This document shows positions 17,418 to 25,425 of a stretch of DNA of 64,000 bases, piece by piece. Source of the stretch: Corynebacterium stationis (GTDB taxonomy: Bacteria; Actinomycetota; Actinomycetes; Mycobacteriales; Mycobacteriaceae); NCBI RefSeq assembly GCF_001941345.1, contig NZ_CP009251.1, positions 1,364,001 through 1,428,000 on the forward strand. The letters run 5' to 3'. Each line of letters opens with the position of its first letter. The first letter of the stretch is position 1. Position numbers and translations under genes: made by a program. Below the pieces are notes generated by a model that was not told where the DNA came from, did not search any database, and worked only from the letters and a program-made list of their open reading frames with translations.

Positions 17418-18200
17418 ATGCCTCGACCAATTATTACCTCCCAGCTAGATTCCACCGTGCTTCGTCTCTTTCCCGCCGGTGGTACGACTACGCCGAAAGA
17501 TTGGCTGGAGTTGGCTGAGAGCGCGCGCACCTATGCGGATGCGAATATCTATCTCAGTGCGCATAGTGCCGTGGAACTGCGCAACCTCAAAGACAGCGAG
17601 AATGCAGCAAAGCGCTTGAGCGCCACTTCCTTGCACACCAGCTCGTGCCGTGTTGTTGCCTCGCCACTGAGTAAGCAAGCGCGTCACCTTGCCCAGGCAA
17701 TTGGTTCTAAAGTGCCCGAGTCTGCGGCCGAGAGCCTTCTTATCGGTGTCGATGGCGGCGAAGGTTCAATTGCTTGTCAGCAGCTGGATGTGTGCGTGCA
17801 GGTAGCAGACGATAGCTCTGAGGTGCAGATCAGCACTTCGCAAGAGGTCATCCGCACCACCGTGGAGCAGGCTCCGGATGCCGTGTCAGAGATTGCAGAG
17901 GGCATTGAGGTAGCTCATGACGAAGCGCTTTCTGATGCCACCCTGCCCACCACCCCACTACCCATCGGCTGGTTAGCCGATCACATGCCGGAAGGCCGCG
18001 TGGAATTGGGCGTGGGCTTATTCGAAGGGGTCATGAGTGCTGATATCGCCGAGCTAGTGGGGCGCATGGAAGTGCCCGTGACGATTACGCCGTGGAAAGG
18101 ACTCATCTTCCACGATCTTGCCGAAGGCGACGCAGATGTTGTCGTGCGTGTGCTCGCGCCCCGCGGGCTGATCTTCGACGTCAATTCCCCATTCCTCTAG
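17418..18200 (+). CDS. CobG-like (nitrite/sulfite reductase half-domain) protein, truncated
   Basis: A 260-aa protein related to precorrin-3B synthase CobG and ferredoxin-nitrite/sulfite reductases. The N-terminal segment (RLFPAGGTTTPKDWLELAES to LSAHSAVELRNL) is the first ferredoxin-like half-domain; the C-terminal segment (GRVELGVGLFEGVMSADIA to ITPWKGLIFHDL) is the second. It ends at LIFDVNSPFL, just where CobG continues into its cysteine-rich [4Fe-4S]/siroheme motif. No CxGxxxC or CxxxC cluster is present. It is therefore a shortened CobG-type protein, unlikely to carry the cofactor. No other cobalamin gene adjoins it, although relatives have cobL and others in this position. Confidence 0.65.
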   Translation: MPRPIITSQLDSTVLRLFPAGGTTTPKDWLELAESARTYADANIYLSAHSAVELRNLKDSENAAKRLSATSLHTSSCRVVASPLSKQARHLAQAIGSKVPESAAESLLIGVDGGEGSIACQQLDVCVQVADDSSEVQISTSQEVIRTTVEQAPDAVSEIAEGIEVAHDEALSDATLPTTPLPIGWLADHMPEGRVELGVGLFEGVMSADIAELVGRMEVPVTITPWKGLIFHDLAEGDADVVVRVLAPRGLIFDVNSPFL

Positions 18201-18236
18201 AGATAAGTGCTGATCGCACTTATCTGCGGGAGGTAC

Positions 18237-19001
18237 TTACCTCGGCATGCGGCGCCAGATTGCGCGCGGCACCAGGCGCATAATGAAAGCCAGCACAGCT
18301 AGTCTGCGCGGAATCCACAAGGTGACACTGCGCGGTTTCTTGGTAAGTTCCGTGGGAATCTGCGCGGTGATGGCATCAGCTACAACATCGGGGGTTACCG
18401 ACATCGGTGCGGGCTTCATGCCTTCAGTCATGGAACCAATGACAAAGCCTGGGCGTGCGGTAATCAGCGCTAGATCTTTGCTCTTATCCAAAGTCAGCTT
18501 GTCCGCAAGCCCCTGGCAAAAGGCATCCAGTCCGGCTTTGGTGGAGCCGTAGACATAATTTGCGCGCCGGGCTCGCCACCCGGCAATCGAGGAAAAGGCG
18601 ACGATGTGTCCGCGCGACATGACATCGGAAAGCACTGTGAGCATCGATACCTGCGCTAGGTAGTCCACCGTGGCGATATCTACCGCATGGTGTTCATCGT
18701 GCTCGGCCTTGTCCTGCTCGCCCAAGATGCCAAAGGCGACTACCGCACAGGTAATCTCACCCGCGAGCTGCTGCGCATGGATTATCACTTCGCGGTGTGT
18801 GTCCACCGCCGTCGCGTCGAAGTCCACTTTGTGTATGTCGGTGGCACCGAGGGTGCGTAAATCATCGACAAGCTTGTCCATGCCGTGCGTACCACGCGCA
18901 GCGAGCACAACTGGACGACCTGGGCACAACCTGCGCGCCAGCTCACTACCGATATCGCTGCGCCCACCGAGGATGAGGACAGCGCCTTTAGCGGAGCTCA
19001 C
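18237..19001 (-). CDS. Short-chain dehydrogenase/reductase
   Basis: A 254-aa SDR with the N-terminal cofactor motif in LILGGRSDIGSELARRL (GGRSDIG takes the place of TGxxxGIG), an early serine in VAFSSIAGWRARRAN and the catalytic Tyr/Lys in YVYGSTKAG. The C-terminus carries a hydrophobic basic helix (LAVLAFIMRLVPRAIWRRMPR) that suggests membrane association. The GGRSDIG variant and this tail resemble the DprE2-like group of actinobacterial reductases, but the real DprE2 partner is absent here, so the substrate is open. It overlaps the pepQ stop by 14 bases, so the two are translationally coupled. Confidence 0.85.
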   Translation of the reverse strand: MSSAKGAVLILGGRSDIGSELARRLCPGRPVVLAARGTHGMDKLVDDLRTLGATDIHKVDFDATAVDTHREVIIHAQQLAGEITCAVVAFGILGEQDKAEHDEHHAVDIATVDYLAQVSMLTVLSDVMSRGHIVAFSSIAGWRARRANYVYGSTKAGLDAFCQGLADKLTLDKSKDLALITARPGFVIGSMTEGMKPAPMSVTPDVVADAITAQIPTELTKKPRSVTLWIPRRLAVLAFIMRLVPRAIWRRMPR

Positions 19002-20121
19002 GCGGCCCCAGGTTCAAAGATTCAATGCCATCTTTGGTCGTGGTCACGATATCTTCAATGCGCATACCCCACTTGCCCGGCATGTAGATACCTGGCTCGA
19101 TGGAAAAGGCCATACTTTCCTGGATAACCAAGTCATTGCCAGCGATGATGAAGGGCTCTTCGTGTCCACTGAGCCCAATGCCGTGGCCTAGGCGGTGGGT
19201 GAAGTACTCGCCGTAGCCGGCCTGGCTAATCGGGGTGCGTGACGATGCATCAATCTCTTCTGCCGTGCGACCTGGCTTGGCAAACTGCAGCGAGGCCGTC
19301 TGCGCATCCTGCAACACCTTGTATGCGGCGAGGAAGTCTTCGGGAGCCTTCGTGATATCTCCCCCGGCAACGTAGGTGCGCGTGCAGTCCGAGTGGTAGC
19401 CACTAGCCAGGGTGCCTCCGATATCGACTACCACTGGGTCGCCGGCATTGATAACGCGATCGGAGAAGCTATGGTGCGGGTTGGCACCGTTTTCCATCGA
19501 ACCGACGATTACAAAGTCGACGCTGACGTGCTCTTTGAGAATCAAAGCCTCAAGATCGTCTGCTACCTCACGCTCGGTGCGGCCTGGCTGCAAAAGCTCC
19601 GGCACCTGTCCGTGCACGCGATCAATGGCTTGCGCTGCCTTGCGCAGTTCATCGATCTCCGCTGGGTCCTTGGAAGAAAAGAGCTCAGCCAGTGCAGTGT
19701 TGGCGAGCACCCACTCAGCGGAAATCAAACCCTGCAGCTGGAAGAGGTGATCTGCTGTCAACGCTGCTGTGGCTGCAACCTTGCCTGCATTCCGGCCGAT
19801 AACGCCAGCAACCTGGCCGTAGATGTCATCGCCGTCGTTCCAGCCGTGCACCTGCACATCCAGCTGCGGAACTGGTGATAAGTTCAGATCCAAAATATCG
19901 GTGCCGGGTGCGAAAAGCTGCGGGGTGCCTTCCGCCGGGATGATCAGCGCGGTCAAACGCTCATGCGACGACAGCGTCGACCCCACGAGGTAGAAGAAAT
20001 CCTCGCCGGTGGCCACGACCACTGCATCAATGCCGGCCGCCTTCGTTATTTCCTGCGCACGCTTTAAGCGCTGTGCGTAGACTTCCGGTGCAAAAGTAGT
20101 CAATAAATTCATATCTGCCAT
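18988..20121 (-). CDS. pepQ: Xaa-Pro aminopeptidase/dipeptidase (M24)
   Basis: Cytoplasmic metallopeptidase that cleaves X-Pro bonds, 377 aa. The N-terminal creatinase-like domain (residues 1-135) is followed by the pita-bread catalytic domain. Metal ligands visible: Asp in VVDIGGTL, Asp in HSDCTRTYV, His in THRLGHGIGLSGHEEP, Glu in FSIEPGIYMPG and Glu in GMRIEDIV. ATG 20121 has AGAGGG six bases upstream; MNLLTTFAPEVYAQRLKRAQ is the family's typical opening. Its gene neighbours (SDR, helY) are those around pepE/pepQ in other actinobacteria. Confidence 0.93.
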   Translation of the reverse strand: MADMNLLTTFAPEVYAQRLKRAQEITKAAGIDAVVVATGEDFFYLVGSTLSSHERLTALIIPAEGTPQLFAPGTDILDLNLSPVPQLDVQVHGWNDGDDIYGQVAGVIGRNAGKVAATAALTADHLFQLQGLISAEWVLANTALAELFSSKDPAEIDELRKAAQAIDRVHGQVPELLQPGRTEREVADDLEALILKEHVSVDFVIVGSMENGANPHHSFSDRVINAGDPVVVDIGGTLASGYHSDCTRTYVAGGDITKAPEDFLAAYKVLQDAQTASLQFAKPGRTAEEIDASSRTPISQAGYGEYFTHRLGHGIGLSGHEEPFIIAGNDLVIQESMAFSIEPGIYMPGKWGMRIEDIVTTTKDGIESLNLGPRELR

Positions 20122-20177
20122 GATAACCCTCTAAGGCTGCGAGATTTTAAGACCGCCGGTAGTCGACGGGTTTGTCT

Positions 20178-20852
20178 ATGGTGGGCAAGGTGAACGAAGA
20201 ATTGAACGCAGTGCCTGAGAACTTAGCGGTTCGTATCTCCACTGGGCCAAGATACTGCTCAGGAATGTTGGTGGCCCCTGACTTAAACGCCTCCGATGAA
20301 CCGGTGTCTACCCCGTTGGTCCTTACCTGCGCGCACTATTTTCGTACCGCGCCGCTTAATTCCTTCAATATCCGCGGCCGCGGTTTTTGCGGCAAGCTTG
20401 ATGCTGTGCGCGTCATTAATGGCACCGACATCGCTATTGCGCGCCTACGCCGCTCGGCACCGCCGCGGAAACTACTCGGAGTCGGGTCTCAGTTCTTCTA
20501 CCCCGGTATGAAGACGGCGACTTATGGATTTGGCGGGAACTCCGCCGAGGCAAACGCGAAACCCGGTGCGGTATTATTTCCGACCCCGCTGTCAATATCA
20601 CGCGGCGGAGTCACATTCGTGCGCCCAGCAGCGATTCAAATCAATAGCCCCAAGGCAATCAAAGGTGACTCCGGTGGGGCCGTGCTAGCTGCGAGGCACA
20701 AGGACGGCCAGCTATGCATCAACGCGGTACAGTCTCTCATCCTCGACCCGCTGGGGATCAATTTCGGGCTCGCAACCGTAGCACCGCTTCGACCGCACCT
20801 TAAAACCCTGCGCCGGGCGGCCGATAGCTTAATGGCGATGCCGCGTAGCTAA
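20178..20852 (+). CDS. Chymotrypsin-fold serine protease (S1-like), no signal peptide
   Basis: A 224-aa trypsin-like protein. The triad is visible: His in LVLTCAHYF, Asp in NGTDIAIARL and Ser in KGDSGGAVL. The oxyanion sequence GDSGG is intact. There is no signal peptide, membrane helix or propeptide before the first strand (PENLAVRISTGPRYCSGMLV), so the protein appears cytoplasmic, which is unusual for this family. Two cysteines (PRYCSG and LTCAHY) could form the classic disulfide next to the active histidine if it were exported. ATG 20178 is chosen over TTG 20172. It is divergent from pepQ and converges on helY, with six bases between the stops. Confidence 0.75.
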   Translation: MVGKVNEELNAVPENLAVRISTGPRYCSGMLVAPDLNASDEPVSTPLVLTCAHYFRTAPLNSFNIRGRGFCGKLDAVRVINGTDIAIARLRRSAPPRKLLGVGSQFFYPGMKTATYGFGGNSAEANAKPGAVLFPTPLSISRGGVTFVRPAAIQINSPKAIKGDSGGAVLAARHKDGQLCINAVQSLILDPLGINFGLATVAPLRPHLKTLRRAADSLMAMPRS

Positions 20853-20858
20853 GCACCA

Positions 20859-23678
20859 CTAAGCGCCGATGGCTACTACCCCGCGCTGGATGGCATCGAC
20901 TGCGCGCCGGGCATTGGCTTTCACTTCATCGGTATAAGCCGTCTTTGCAACCTGCTGCAATAAGTCAATGGCTTGGCGGCATTGGCGCACAAAGTCACCA
21001 GGGGTTAATTCTGCTCCGGACTCAGCTGCAGCCGACATGCAATAACCCAAAGGCGCGCCCGCTGCCCACTGGTGCAAGGCCAAGGCAAACCCGGCCTCTG
21101 GCTGACGAGTTAGCGGCAAATTGTGCAGTCGCTCATCAGTGATCAATTCCTCGTGGATGCGCAAAGTCGCATTCATCGCATCTGCCATCCGGTCAGTTGC
21201 TGCATCAGGTGCCCCAGAAGTCTCCTTGCGGTTTTCAAAGGAGCACATGGAGACCACGCCCGCCAGCTCCGCTGGGTCAAGGTCATCCCACACGCGGCGT
21301 TTGAGGCACTGCGCCACCAGCAGGTCACACTCATTGTGAATGAGAGCCAAACGCTCGCCTTCATCTGTGATGACTGGGGTGCGGTCTTCGCCGACGCCTT
21401 CGAATTCGACATAGTCCATCTGCGCCAACAAGTCGACGATGCGCTCAAAAGTCTTACCCAGAGTATCTGTTGCGCGCTCTACCGCAGTGGTGAGTTTCTT
21501 TAAGTCGCGTTCCCTGCGCGCCAGCTTTTGCGCCAAAGCTGCCAGCTGTTCACGATCGGTAGCTGGCCATTCATGGACTGGGTGCAAACGGATGGCGTCG
21601 CGAAGCACCCCAACCTGTGGGTTTGGACGACTGCGCGGCTTGACCTTCATGCGCTTTGGACGGTCAAAGTGCTGACGACGGAACTGATCCTGGACGAACT
21701 TGGCGTTTCGACGTGGGTTCTTCTGCACCGAACGCGGCAACTTCATATGCCCGATCACAATCGGAGGGTTTTGAATGCCACTGGCATCAATGCGGCCTGA
21801 CCATCCGGTTTCTGTGGTGATCCACGGGCGTGGATCGGCAGTTTGGTTGGCAGGGGTAGCCACTACTGCCAACGTCGGATGCTTCTTGCCGGCAAGCGCA
21901 ATGACATCGCCTACTTGCAGTTTGCCCAAAATTTTGACGACTTCTTTAGAACGCTCATGGCTCTTGGACTCATTGGACTTGCGCTCTTCTTCTGTGAGCT
22001 CACGGCGCAGATCGATGTAATCGAGCAGCATATCGGTAGCGTCATCATCATCAGGGACTGGTGGCGCCAGCAAGCGCAGCAATTCATCCAATTGCCCGCG
22101 TAAGTCATTGATGCGGTGCTCTGCACGTTCGATTTGGCGGGATTCTTCCACCACTGAGTCATCTGCTTGGAACTGTGCGAAAGACTTTTCCAACAGGCGC
22201 AGGGAGTCTTGGTAGCCCAACATGCCAAGCAAGTTGATGGCCATGTTGTAACCAGGCTCAAAAGTCGAAATCAACGGGTAGGTACGCGTTGAGGCAAGCC
22301 CTGCTACTTGACGTGGATCCATGGCTGGCGCCCACATCACGACTGCATTACCGATGGTGTCAATGCCGCGTCGACCCGCACGGCCGGTCAACTGCGTGTA
22401 CTGACCTGGGGTTAAATCAACGTGCGCTTCGCCGTTGAACTTAATCAGCTTTTCCAACACCACGGTGCGCGCCGGCATATTGATACCCAGAGCGAGTGTT
22501 TCAGTAGCGAATACCGCCCGAACCAATCCTTTGACAAAGAGGTCCTCGACGATGTGCCGAAACGCTGGGAGCATGCCCGCGTGGTGCGCGGCAAAGCCTC
22601 GCGAGAGAGCCTGGCGCCACTGCCGAAAGTTTAGGACCTGCAGATCGTCTTCTGGGATGCCCTCGACGCCGGCGTCCACGATGGCCTTGATTTCTTCTGC
22701 TTCTTCCTCGGAGGTCAAGGTCATGCGCGAGCGCAGACACTGATACAGAGCACCATCGCAACCTGCGCGCGAGAAGATAAAGGTGATGGCCGGCAGCATA
22801 TTTTGCCCCTGCAGGATCTTTAGTACCTCTGGTCGCCCTAGTGGGTGGTATCGATCCTGTGGGCGCGGTGCGCCGGAACGGCTTGGCCTGTCATCACGTG
22901 GTTCACGCCCATTGTGGCGTGCGCGAGCGCGGAAGCCCTTTCCTGATTTATAGTCGTCGCGACCTTCATCGGCAGAACCTGCCTCAAGTCGCGCGATACG
23001 ACGTGCTAACTCTGAATTTACCTGCCCGCCAGAACTTGGCTCGAAAAGTGGGAAGATTTTGCGCCCGAGCAGCATCCACTGATCCAGCGGCACCGGACGG
23101 TGCTCGGTAACGATGATCTTGGTATCGCCACGCACCGTGGAAAGCCAATCACCGAATTCTTCGGAGTTAGAAACGGTTGCGGATAGACCGATGATTGAGA
23201 CAGATTCATCAAGGTTAAGGATGACTTCTTCCCAGACCGCACCGCGCGAGGCATCAGCTAGGAAGTGGATCTCATCCATCACCACGTGGCTAAGACGATG
23301 CAACGCGGAAGAATCTGCGTAAATCATGTTGCGCAGAACCTCAGTCGTCATCACGACGATGTCAGCACCGCCGTTGATGGAGACGTCACCGGTGAGCAAA
23401 CCAACAGCCTGCTCACCGTGCTCCGCAACTAGGTCGTGGTACTTCTGATTACTCAACGCCTTAATTGGAGTGGTGTAAAAACACTTCGTCCCCTGCGATA
23501 AAGCAAGGGATACGGCAAACTCGCCAACGATGGTCTTGCCAGCGCCGGTCGGTGCGCACACAAGTACGCCGTGTCCGTCTTCAACGGCCTCACAGCCCGC
23601 AACCTGGAAATCATCCAGGGGATGTGACAATGTTGCTCGGAATTCCTCAAGATGCGGGTGATTCATAATAGCCAACAC
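20859..23678 (-). CDS. helY: Ski2/Mtr4-like DEAD/DEAH-box helicase HelY
   Basis: Large ATP-dependent RNA helicase of the Ski2 family, 939 aa, conserved in actinobacteria next to tatC. Motifs: DDFQVAGCEAVEDGHGVLVCAP, Walker A (PTGAGKTIVGEFAV), DEIH in HVVMDEIHFLADASRG, SAT in IGLSATVSN, and domain 2 with FATETLALGINMPARTVV and QLTGRAGRRGID. A basic insert (residues about 235-275, Arg/Asp/Gly/Pro-rich) interrupts domain 1/2, and a C-terminal helical DSHCT domain begins near residue 760. TTG 23678 has an AGG five bases upstream; ATG 23666 (MNHPHLEEF) is an alternative. The exact RNA substrate is unknown. Confidence 0.92.
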   Translation of the reverse strand: MLAIMNHPHLEEFRATLSHPLDDFQVAGCEAVEDGHGVLVCAPTGAGKTIVGEFAVSLALSQGTKCFYTTPIKALSNQKYHDLVAEHGEQAVGLLTGDVSINGGADIVVMTTEVLRNMIYADSSALHRLSHVVMDEIHFLADASRGAVWEEVILNLDESVSIIGLSATVSNSEEFGDWLSTVRGDTKIIVTEHRPVPLDQWMLLGRKIFPLFEPSSGGQVNSELARRIARLEAGSADEGRDDYKSGKGFRARARHNGREPRDDRPSRSGAPRPQDRYHPLGRPEVLKILQGQNMLPAITFIFSRAGCDGALYQCLRSRMTLTSEEEAEEIKAIVDAGVEGIPEDDLQVLNFRQWRQALSRGFAAHHAGMLPAFRHIVEDLFVKGLVRAVFATETLALGINMPARTVVLEKLIKFNGEAHVDLTPGQYTQLTGRAGRRGIDTIGNAVVMWAPAMDPRQVAGLASTRTYPLISTFEPGYNMAINLLGMLGYQDSLRLLEKSFAQFQADDSVVEESRQIERAEHRINDLRGQLDELLRLLAPPVPDDDDATDMLLDYIDLRRELTEEERKSNESKSHERSKEVVKILGKLQVGDVIALAGKKHPTLAVVATPANQTADPRPWITTETGWSGRIDASGIQNPPIVIGHMKLPRSVQKNPRRNAKFVQDQFRRQHFDRPKRMKVKPRSRPNPQVGVLRDAIRLHPVHEWPATDREQLAALAQKLARRERDLKKLTTAVERATDTLGKTFERIVDLLAQMDYVEFEGVGEDRTPVITDEGERLALIHNECDLLVAQCLKRRVWDDLDPAELAGVVSMCSFENRKETSGAPDAATDRMADAMNATLRIHEELITDERLHNLPLTRQPEAGFALALHQWAAGAPLGYCMSAAAESGAELTPGDFVRQCRQAIDLLQQVAKTAYTDEVKANARRAVDAIQRGVVAIGA

Positions 23679-23752
23679 TACCTGCTACCAGCAGGTAGTG
23701 CGAACAGGAACGCAGCTATCCACGCTAAATGAACGCCGTGCTGTCGACTTTC

Positions 23753-24826
23753 CTAGAGCACATCATCGAAAGGGTTGGCTTTAGGCTTTTGCGGGTTGGT
23801 TTCAGAGAAGCTTTGTTGGAACTGCTGCGTTGGGATGTTCTGAATTGGTGCCGCGGGAGCAACCGGTTGTACTGGAGCAATTCCGCCGTCAGCTCCGATT
23901 GGTGCGGATGGCGCAATCGGGCCAGAAGATTGTTCATCGTCTAAGTCCAGCCACTCTGGGCGTTCTTCACCGCGGCGCTTGTCATTGATGCGGCAGAACT
24001 GGAATGCCAATTCCACAAGTAAGGTAATCGCCGCAGAAAGGATCATCATGGAGATTGGATCTCCGCCCGGGGTCATAAACGCAGCGAAGATCATGATGCC
24101 AACGATAATGGCGCGGCGTTTATCAGCCACATGGTGGTACTGCAACACACCGACGAGGTTGAGCATGACCAGAATTAATGGCACCTCGAAACTCACGCCG
24201 AAGATGGTAAGCAGTGCCAAAAGGAAGTTGTAGTATTCATTACCGGTTAACGCAGTGATCTGGAATTCATCACCCATGCTGATGAGGAATTCCAATCCCA
24301 ATGCCACGATGAAGTAAGCAAGTACTGCGCCAGCTACGAATAATAAAACAGCAAGCGAGACGAACGTGACGGTGCCACGCTTTTCGTTCTTGTGCAGACC
24401 GGGGGTGATAAAGCCCCAGATTTGGTACAGCCAGACTGGGGAAGAAAGAACGACGCCAGCCAATGCGCCAACTTTCAAGCGCAGAATAAACATTTCAAAG
24501 GGCTGCGTAGCCAGAAGTCGACATTCACCATCCGGGGTAAAAGCCGCACGCTGTTCTGCAGGTAAGGAACAGTAAGGGCCACGCAGTATTTCTCCTAATG
24601 GTGGTAGTCCAAATGGTGAGGATTGGTACCAGATGAAACCCAAGATGGTGCCGACAGTCAGAGCAAGGAGGGAAACGATGACGCGCTGCCGCAACTCTTG
24701 GAGGTGCTCAACAAGAGTCATCTCCCCCGTTGTATTGGCTTTTCTCGCGCGACGCTTAGCTTGTAGTTGCTGGAGTCGTTGAACCGCTCCGCTCTTACCC
24801 GAACGTGCTGGCCTGCCGTTAGACAT
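23753..24826 (-). CDS. tatC: Twin-arginine translocase subunit TatC
   Basis: Polytopic membrane receptor for twin-arginine signal peptides, 357 aa. A basic 40-residue lead is followed by MTLVEHLQELRQRVIVSLLAL, the family's cytoplasmic N-terminal signature that binds the RR motif. Six helices follow, with the conserved PVWLYQIWGFITPGLHKNEKR loop and FGVSFEVPLILVMLNLVGVL (conserved Glu in helix 4). From about residue 280 the tail is long and disordered (DLDDEQSSGPIAPSAPIGAD, later Gln/Pro-rich), beyond the usual TatC end. It is downstream of tatA in one operon. Confidence 0.96.
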   Translation of the reverse strand: MSNGRPARSGKSGAVQRLQQLQAKRRARKANTTGEMTLVEHLQELRQRVIVSLLALTVGTILGFIWYQSSPFGLPPLGEILRGPYCSLPAEQRAAFTPDGECRLLATQPFEMFILRLKVGALAGVVLSSPVWLYQIWGFITPGLHKNEKRGTVTFVSLAVLLFVAGAVLAYFIVALGLEFLISMGDEFQITALTGNEYYNFLLALLTIFGVSFEVPLILVMLNLVGVLQYHHVADKRRAIIVGIMIFAAFMTPGGDPISMMILSAAITLLVELAFQFCRINDKRRGEERPEWLDLDDEQSSGPIAPSAPIGADGGIAPVQPVAPAAPIQNIPTQQFQQSFSETNPQKPKANPFDDVL

Positions 24827-24924
24827 AACCTTCTATCCCCTACCGAAATTCACAACGCCTCACAAGCATGCTCACGAATCCTTCGTGGTGAATGGGGCGC
24901 CTTATACAATTTTACCGACAGCGA

Positions 24925-25180
24925 TTACTGCTGCTGTGGAGGATAATTGTTTCCGTAGTTACCACCCTGCTGCGGGTTGTTGCCTTGCTGTGGATTGTTC
25001 CAATTTTGCTGCTGCTGCTGTTGTTCCCAGTTCTGCTGTTGTGGGGAACCGCCCTGTGGGTAGCCCTGCTGTGGCTGACCAGCTTGTGGGTAACCTTGCT
25101 GTGGGTTGTTGTGCTGTGGATACTGGCGAGGCTGCATGTTGGGGTCTTGCCAGAACTGATCGTTTCCGTTGCCCTGGGTT
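24925..25180. repeat. Low-complexity repeat encoding the TatA tail
   Basis: On the plus strand this is a run of ctg/ttg triplets broken by short gnc steps. It encodes imperfect PQQGYPQ-type repeats and poly-Q/N blocks on the minus strand. Simple triplet repeats like this can change length by slippage, which would stay in frame. Confidence 0.6.
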
Positions 25181-25365
25181 AGCTCGCCCTGCGGCTTGTT
25201 TTCCTCACGAGCCTTGGACTCGTTGGTCATCTCGGTGACTTCGGATTTGAAAATACGCATGGAACGACCCACTGAACGGGCCAAATCCGGAAGCTTTCGG
25301 GATCCGAAAAGCAATAAGATCACTACAATGATGAGGATGATTTCTACGGCACCTAAACCTGGCAT
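24925..25365 (-). CDS. tatA: Twin-arginine translocase subunit TatA with Gln/Asn-rich tail
   Basis: Pore-forming Tat subunit, 146 aa. The opening [20 protein letters not shown] is the membrane helix, the hinge and start of the amphipathic helix are [20 protein letters not shown], and the acidic motif is SEVTEM. From about residue 60 onwards the chain is a low-complexity tail of Pro-Gln-Gln-Gly-Tyr repeats and poly-Gln/Asn. TatA tails are often charged, but one this rich in Q/N/Y/P is unusual. It is the first gene of tatA-tatC. Confidence 0.93.
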   Translation of the reverse strand: MPGLGAVEIILIIVVILLLFGSRKLPDLARSVGRSMRIFKSEVTEMTNESKAREENKPQGELTQGNGNDQFWQDPNMQPRQYPQHNNPQQGYPQAGQPQQGYPQGGSPQQQNWEQQQQQQNWNNPQQGNNPQQGGNYGNNYPPQQQ

Positions 25366-25425
25366 GAACTAACTCCAAAGATTGGGCGGGTACCTTGAAA
25401 TTTTAGGTGCCCGCAGCCTAAATAC

